This document shows positions 6,642 to 8,684 of a stretch of DNA of 8,684 nt, in pieces. The notes under the pieces are model-generated. The model saw only the letters and a program-made list of their open reading frames with translations. It had not been told where the DNA came from and did not search any database. Source of the DNA: DASZGL01 sp035938875 (GTDB lineage Bacteria; Chloroflexota; Dormibacteria; Aeolococcales; Aeolococcaceae); the NCBI GenBank assembly GCA_035938875.1, contig DASZGL010000099.1, positions 1 through 8,684 of the forward strand. The letters are read 5' to 3'. Position 1 is the first letter of the stretch. Every line of letters begins with the position of its first letter. The position numbers were made by a program, and so were the translations under genes.

Positions 6642-7046
6642 GTGCATCACCGCGACATCGAGGTCGACACTTCGGGGCACCAGGTCGTCGACGTCACCGA
6701 CGCGATCGTCGCCTTCACCGAGGAGAGGGGAGGGGAGGGGTTGCTCAACGTCTTCGCGCCCCATGCCACGGCGGGCGTGGCCCTGATGGAGACGGGCAGC
6801 GGATCGGAGCCCGACCTCGTTGCCGCGCTGGAGCGACTGCTGCCGCGCGACGATCGCTACCAGCACGCGCATGGTTCACCGGGCCACGGCGCCGACCATG
6901 TCCTGCCCGTGATTGTCGCGCCATCGATCGTCATCCCCGTGCGCGACGGACGCCCGGCGCTGGGCACCTGGCAGCGCGTGGTGCTCGTCGACCTCAACCC
7001 CGACAACCCGCGGCGCACGGTGCGTCTGACGATGATGGGTTCCTGA
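6642..7046 (+). CDS. YjbQ family (UPF0047) protein
   Basis: A 134-residue member of the YjbQ family, small trimeric beta-sandwich proteins; some members have been reported to show weak thiamine-phosphate-synthase activity, and the physiological role is unsettled. Family motifs are FAPHATAGVALME (38-50, usual H-x-T/S-A and E), YQHAHGSPGHGADHVLPVIV (73-92) and IPVRDGRPALGTWQRVVLVDLN (98-119). The length agrees with the usual ~135-140. GTG 6642 starts two bases after the lipoprotein stop. TTG 6636 would add two residues and overlap that stop as TTGA. No RBS stands out, so expression probably depends on readthrough from upstream. The G-rich tract at 6722-6740 falls in the loop EERGGEG. It is the last gene of the 3598 run, followed by a hairpin. 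The family is secure; naming it a thiamine enzyme would overreach. Confidence 0.9.
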   Translation: MHHRDIEVDTSGHQVVDVTDAIVAFTEERGGEGLLNVFAPHATAGVALMETGSGSEPDLVAALERLLPRDDRYQHAHGSPGHGADHVLPVIVAPSIVIPVRDGRPALGTWQRVVLVDLNPDNPRRTVRLTMMGS

Positions 7047-7051
7047 ACAGC

Positions 7052-7072
7052 GGGCCTCGTCCGTCGGGGCCC
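7052..7072 (+). terminator. GC-rich hairpin after the YjbQ gene
   Basis: GGGCCTCG (7052-7059) pairs with CGGGGCCC (7065-7072) as an 8-bp stem with one G-U pair and the 5-base loop TCCGT. It begins five bases after the stop codon. No U tract follows, as is common for terminators in high-GC genomes. It could end the upstream operon or attenuate transcription into the sigma-factor gene. Confidence 0.5.
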
Positions 7073-7085
7073 TCTCGCGCGTGTT

Positions 7086-7097
7086 AAGGAGGTGGAG
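7086..7097 (+). promoter_or_regulatory. Strong Shine-Dalgarno region that decides the sigma-factor start
   Basis: AAGGAGGTGGAG contains a near-perfect complement of the 16S rRNA 3' end. The in-frame GTG at 7092 lies inside it and cannot be a start served by this site. The next in-frame start, ATG 7110, is 12 bases after the GGAG at 7094-7097 and 17 after AGGAGG, so it is preferred although the spacing is long. Confidence 0.6.
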
Positions 7098-7109
7098 TAC
7101 GTCATCGTC

Positions 7110-7595
7110 ATGGGCAGCAGCTCCGGCGAAGCGGGGTTAGCCTTCGACGACCTCTTCGCCAGCGCCTACCACCGGGTGGTCGGCGCGGTGGCCGTGGTCA
7201 CCGGGGACGAGGCCCTCGCCAAGGACGCCGCCCAGGAGGCTTTCGCCCGGGCCCACGGTCGCTGGTCGCGTGTGGGCCGCCTGGACTGCCCCGACCTCTG
7301 GGTGACCCGGGTGGCGCTGCGCGTCGCCATCGACGCCTGGCGCCGCCGCCGGAGGGAATCCCCGCTGAGCACGGCATTGCCGGCCGCCGTGCCCGACGAC
7401 ATCCAGCGGCTCTGGGTGCGCTGGAACCTCGCCGGCCTCTCGCCGATGCAACGCGCGACCGTGGTACTGCACCACTCCGAAGGCAGGCCAATCGCCGACA
7501 TCGCGGCACACCTGCAGCGCTCTCCAAACACGATTCGCACCCACCTGGCGGCGGCGCGACGCCGCCTGCGCCGGGCGGCCAAGGAGGAGGACTGA
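7110..7595 (+). CDS. RNA polymerase ECF/SigE-type sigma factor
   Basis: A 161-residue two-domain sigma factor that directs RNA polymerase to alternative promoters. Region 2 covers about 11-80: FDDLFASAYHRVVGAVAVV, then ALAKDAAQEAFARAHGRW (36-52, helix binding core polymerase and the -10) and WVTRVALRVAIDAWRRRRR. Region 4 covers about 100-156: LAGLSPMQRATVVLHHSEG, then a helix-turn-helix with PIADIAAHLQRSPNTIRTHL (127-146) and a basic RRRLRR tail. Region 3 is absent and there is no C-terminal SnoaL-like extension. The start is chosen from the RBS (see 7086-7097). The stop is one base from the next gene, a membrane protein, the usual layout of an ECF sigma and its membrane partner. The regulon is unknown. 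Confidence 0.9.
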   Translation: MGSSSGEAGLAFDDLFASAYHRVVGAVAVVTGDEALAKDAAQEAFARAHGRWSRVGRLDCPDLWVTRVALRVAIDAWRRRRRESPLSTALPAAVPDDIQRLWVRWNLAGLSPMQRATVVLHHSEGRPIADIAAHLQRSPNTIRTHLAAARRRLRRAAKEED

Positions 7596-7596
7596 G

Positions 7597-8289
7597 ATGG
7601 ACGAGTTCGACCGCGAGCTCGAGGAGGCGGGCCGGCGCTTGTCGCCGGATCTGAACGACGCGCACCGGGCAACGCTGGACCGGGCCGCCGGCGCCTCACT
7701 GGTGGGGGGGAGGGTGAGCTTGCGAAACCGAGCGGCTGCGGTGGTGGCCGGCATCGCCGTCGCGGCCACATTGGCAACGTTGCTGACCGTGTCGATCACC
7801 CATCGCACAGGCTCGAGCACATCGAACGGCGCCAGCGGTGGTGCCACTGGTCAGGAGGCGCAGATCGGTGCAGGGAACGGAGTCAGCGCCTCGCAATCGA
7901 TCAGCAACGAGGGAACCGCATCTGCGCAGGGAACCGCGACGATTCCCTCGCCGAGCGCAGTCACAGGCACTCAGGCGCCGGCAACCATCCTCTCGCCGAA
8001 GAGTGTCAACGAGTCGAATGACGGCGCCAACGTCGTCCTTCACGTCGGCCAGCAGCTCCAGGTCACGCTGTCCGGTGGAGTGCTCCACTGGAGCGAACCG
8101 CGCTCCGGTAACGGCGTCGTGCTGACCCAACTGTCTGGGCAGACGTCGGCCGACGGCGGCGCTTCGGCTGTCTTCCGTGCCGCGAGCGTTGGCCAGACCA
8201 TGGTGTTCTCGGCGGGTAACCCCGCTTGCGCTCCGCGGTGCGGCCTCCCCAGCCGCGGCTACGAGTTGACTGTCACCGTCGTCGTGTAG
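7597..8289 (+). CDS. Single-pass membrane protein, probable sigma-factor partner with chagasin-like outer domain
   Basis: A 230-residue protein with an unusually good RBS (AAGGAGGAGG, 7581-7590, six bases before ATG). The cytoplasmic part is short and charged (1-45). One membrane helix spans about 46-67. A Ser/Thr/Gly-rich stalk (about 70-135) leads to a C-terminal beta domain (about 143-230). That domain starts VVLHVGQQLQVTLSGGVLHW, continues with AVFRAASVGQTMVFSAGNPAC and ends YELTVTVVV, the pattern of chagasin/I42-type protease-inhibitor folds common in high-GC secreted proteins; C211 and C215 are close together. The one-base gap after the sigma gene and the inside-out topology suggest an anti-sigma or co-sensor role. 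No HxxxCxxC zinc anti-sigma motif is present, so direct sigma binding is inference from position, and homology to chagasin is a pattern match only. Confidence 0.75.
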   Translation: MDEFDRELEEAGRRLSPDLNDAHRATLDRAAGASLVGGRVSLRNRAAAVVAGIAVAATLATLLTVSITHRTGSSTSNGASGGATGQEAQIGAGNGVSASQSISNEGTASAQGTATIPSPSAVTGTQAPATILSPKSVNESNDGANVVLHVGQQLQVTLSGGVLHWSEPRSGNGVVLTQLSGQTSADGGASAVFRAASVGQTMVFSAGNPACAPRCGLPSRGYELTVTVVV

Positions 8290-8304
8290 TCATGGGCAAT
8301 TGAA

Positions 8305-8336
8305 GAAGGGTCGGCCGCCGAGGCGACCGACCCTTC
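8305..8336. terminator. Bidirectional terminator hairpin between convergent genes
   Basis: GAAGGGTCGG (8305-8314) is the perfect reverse complement of CCGACCCTTC (8327-8336). A C-A mismatch separates this from an inner CGC/GCG stem (8316-8318 with 8323-8325) closed by the tetraloop CGAG. It lies 16 bases after the stop of the plus-strand gene and 22 bases beyond the stop of the minus-strand gene, so it can serve both. Neither side has a long T run; on the minus strand the hairpin is followed by a weakly T-rich stretch. Confidence 0.8.
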
Positions 8337-8357
8337 GGGCTACAGACCGATCCGCAG

Positions 8358-8684
8358 CTACGCTGCGATGTGACTCACGAAGGTGCCCCAGTTGGCGATG
8401 GTCGTGCGGGTTCTGCCGCACGTTGTGTCTGCGTTGTACTGAGCGTCAGTGCAGGTCTGGCCGATGTATTCGGCGGCCATCCAGACCTGTCCGTCAGGGG
8501 TTGCGACGGCGGCGGAATAGTCGCCCCAGCGACCGATCCCATTGCCGCCGAACTGTGATGTGTTGTAGGCCGTGAAGCCGTCGTCGGGCCCCACTCCCGC
8601 GGCATTGGTGTGGATCTGCCCGTGAACGGTCTTGCCATTTGCGCCGAAGCGGACGAACGCAGCACTCGGGAAGTTGTCGGGCCC
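8358..8684 (-). CDS. C-terminal part of a secreted, probably sialidase-like beta-propeller protein
   Basis: The minus-strand frame is open from the window edge to a TAG stop at 8358-8360, giving the last 108 residues of a longer protein. The segment GRWGDYSAAVATPDGQVWMAAEYI (51-74) followed by TTIANWGTFV (94-103) resembles the closing blade of large secreted BNR/sialidase-like repeat proteins of actinobacteria. C78 and C89 could form a disulfide, fitting an exported protein. The Met at 8594 is internal because the same pattern (FVRFGANGKTVHGQIHTN) continues upstream of it. The signal peptide and any catalytic residues lie outside the window. It converges on the sigma/membrane-protein pair. 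Family by recollection of motif; enzymatic activity is not claimed. Confidence 0.7.
   Translation of the reverse strand, partial: GPDNFPSAAFVRFGANGKTVHGQIHTNAAGVGPDDGFTAYNTSQFGGNGIGRWGDYSAAVATPDGQVWMAAEYIGQTCTDAQYNADTTCGRTRTTIANWGTFVSHIAA

Noticed and set aside
7911..7940. Two copies of AGGGAACCGC as a regulatory repeat
   Set aside because: They encode the repeated Gly-Thr-Ala of a low-complexity stalk and lie inside a gene; a simple coding explanation is enough.

Overview
The window is a gene-dense, very GC-rich chromosomal segment. Every complete gene is on the plus strand; one truncated gene enters from the right on the minus strand. High GC, frequent GTG/TTG starts, short or overlapping junctions, promoters of leaderless type (a -10 hexamer six bases before the start codon) and Pro/Ser-rich secreted proteins suggest an uncultivated soil-type high-GC bacterium. 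Actinomycetota or a Chloroflexota/Dormibacterota-like lineage fits best. The sequence alone does not settle the phylum.

Layout. (1) Bases 1-852 hold the 3' part of gpsA (glycerol-3-phosphate dehydrogenase, phospholipid synthesis). (2) A tRNA-Pro(GGG) gene lies at 904-977. (3) Bases 1014-2708 encode a large secreted-then-membrane protein with an exported N-terminal domain, a Pro/Ser linker and about eight or nine membrane segments. (4) pyrF, the last step of UMP synthesis, is at 2754-3560. (5) A tight run at 3598-7046 encodes an archaeal-type (LOR/SDR, TIGR00300-like) ornithine cyclodeaminase homologue, a histone-deacetylase-superfamily amidohydrolase, an SH3b lipoprotein and a YjbQ-family protein, with junctions of -13 (or -4), +7 and +2 (or -4) bases. 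It ends at a hairpin. (6) Bases 7110-8289 hold an ECF-type sigma factor followed one base later by a single-pass membrane protein that is probably its partner or anti-sigma factor, with a chagasin-like outer domain. (7) A perfect 10-bp inverted repeat at 8305-8336 separates this pair from the convergent C-terminal end of a secreted, probably beta-propeller protein (8358-8684, minus strand).

How the genes might work together. The cyclodeaminase homologue and deacetylase are translationally coupled and could form an ornithine/acetylated-amine catabolic pair. The sigma factor and membrane protein look like a regulatory pair that responds to the cell surface. gpsA, tRNA-Pro and pyrF are housekeeping genes. 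I see no CRISPR array, insertion sequence, phage gene or recognised defence system. No gene-free stretch reaches 300 bases; the longest gaps (853-903, 978-1013, 7047-7109, 8290-8357) hold the promoter, RBS and hairpin signals listed.
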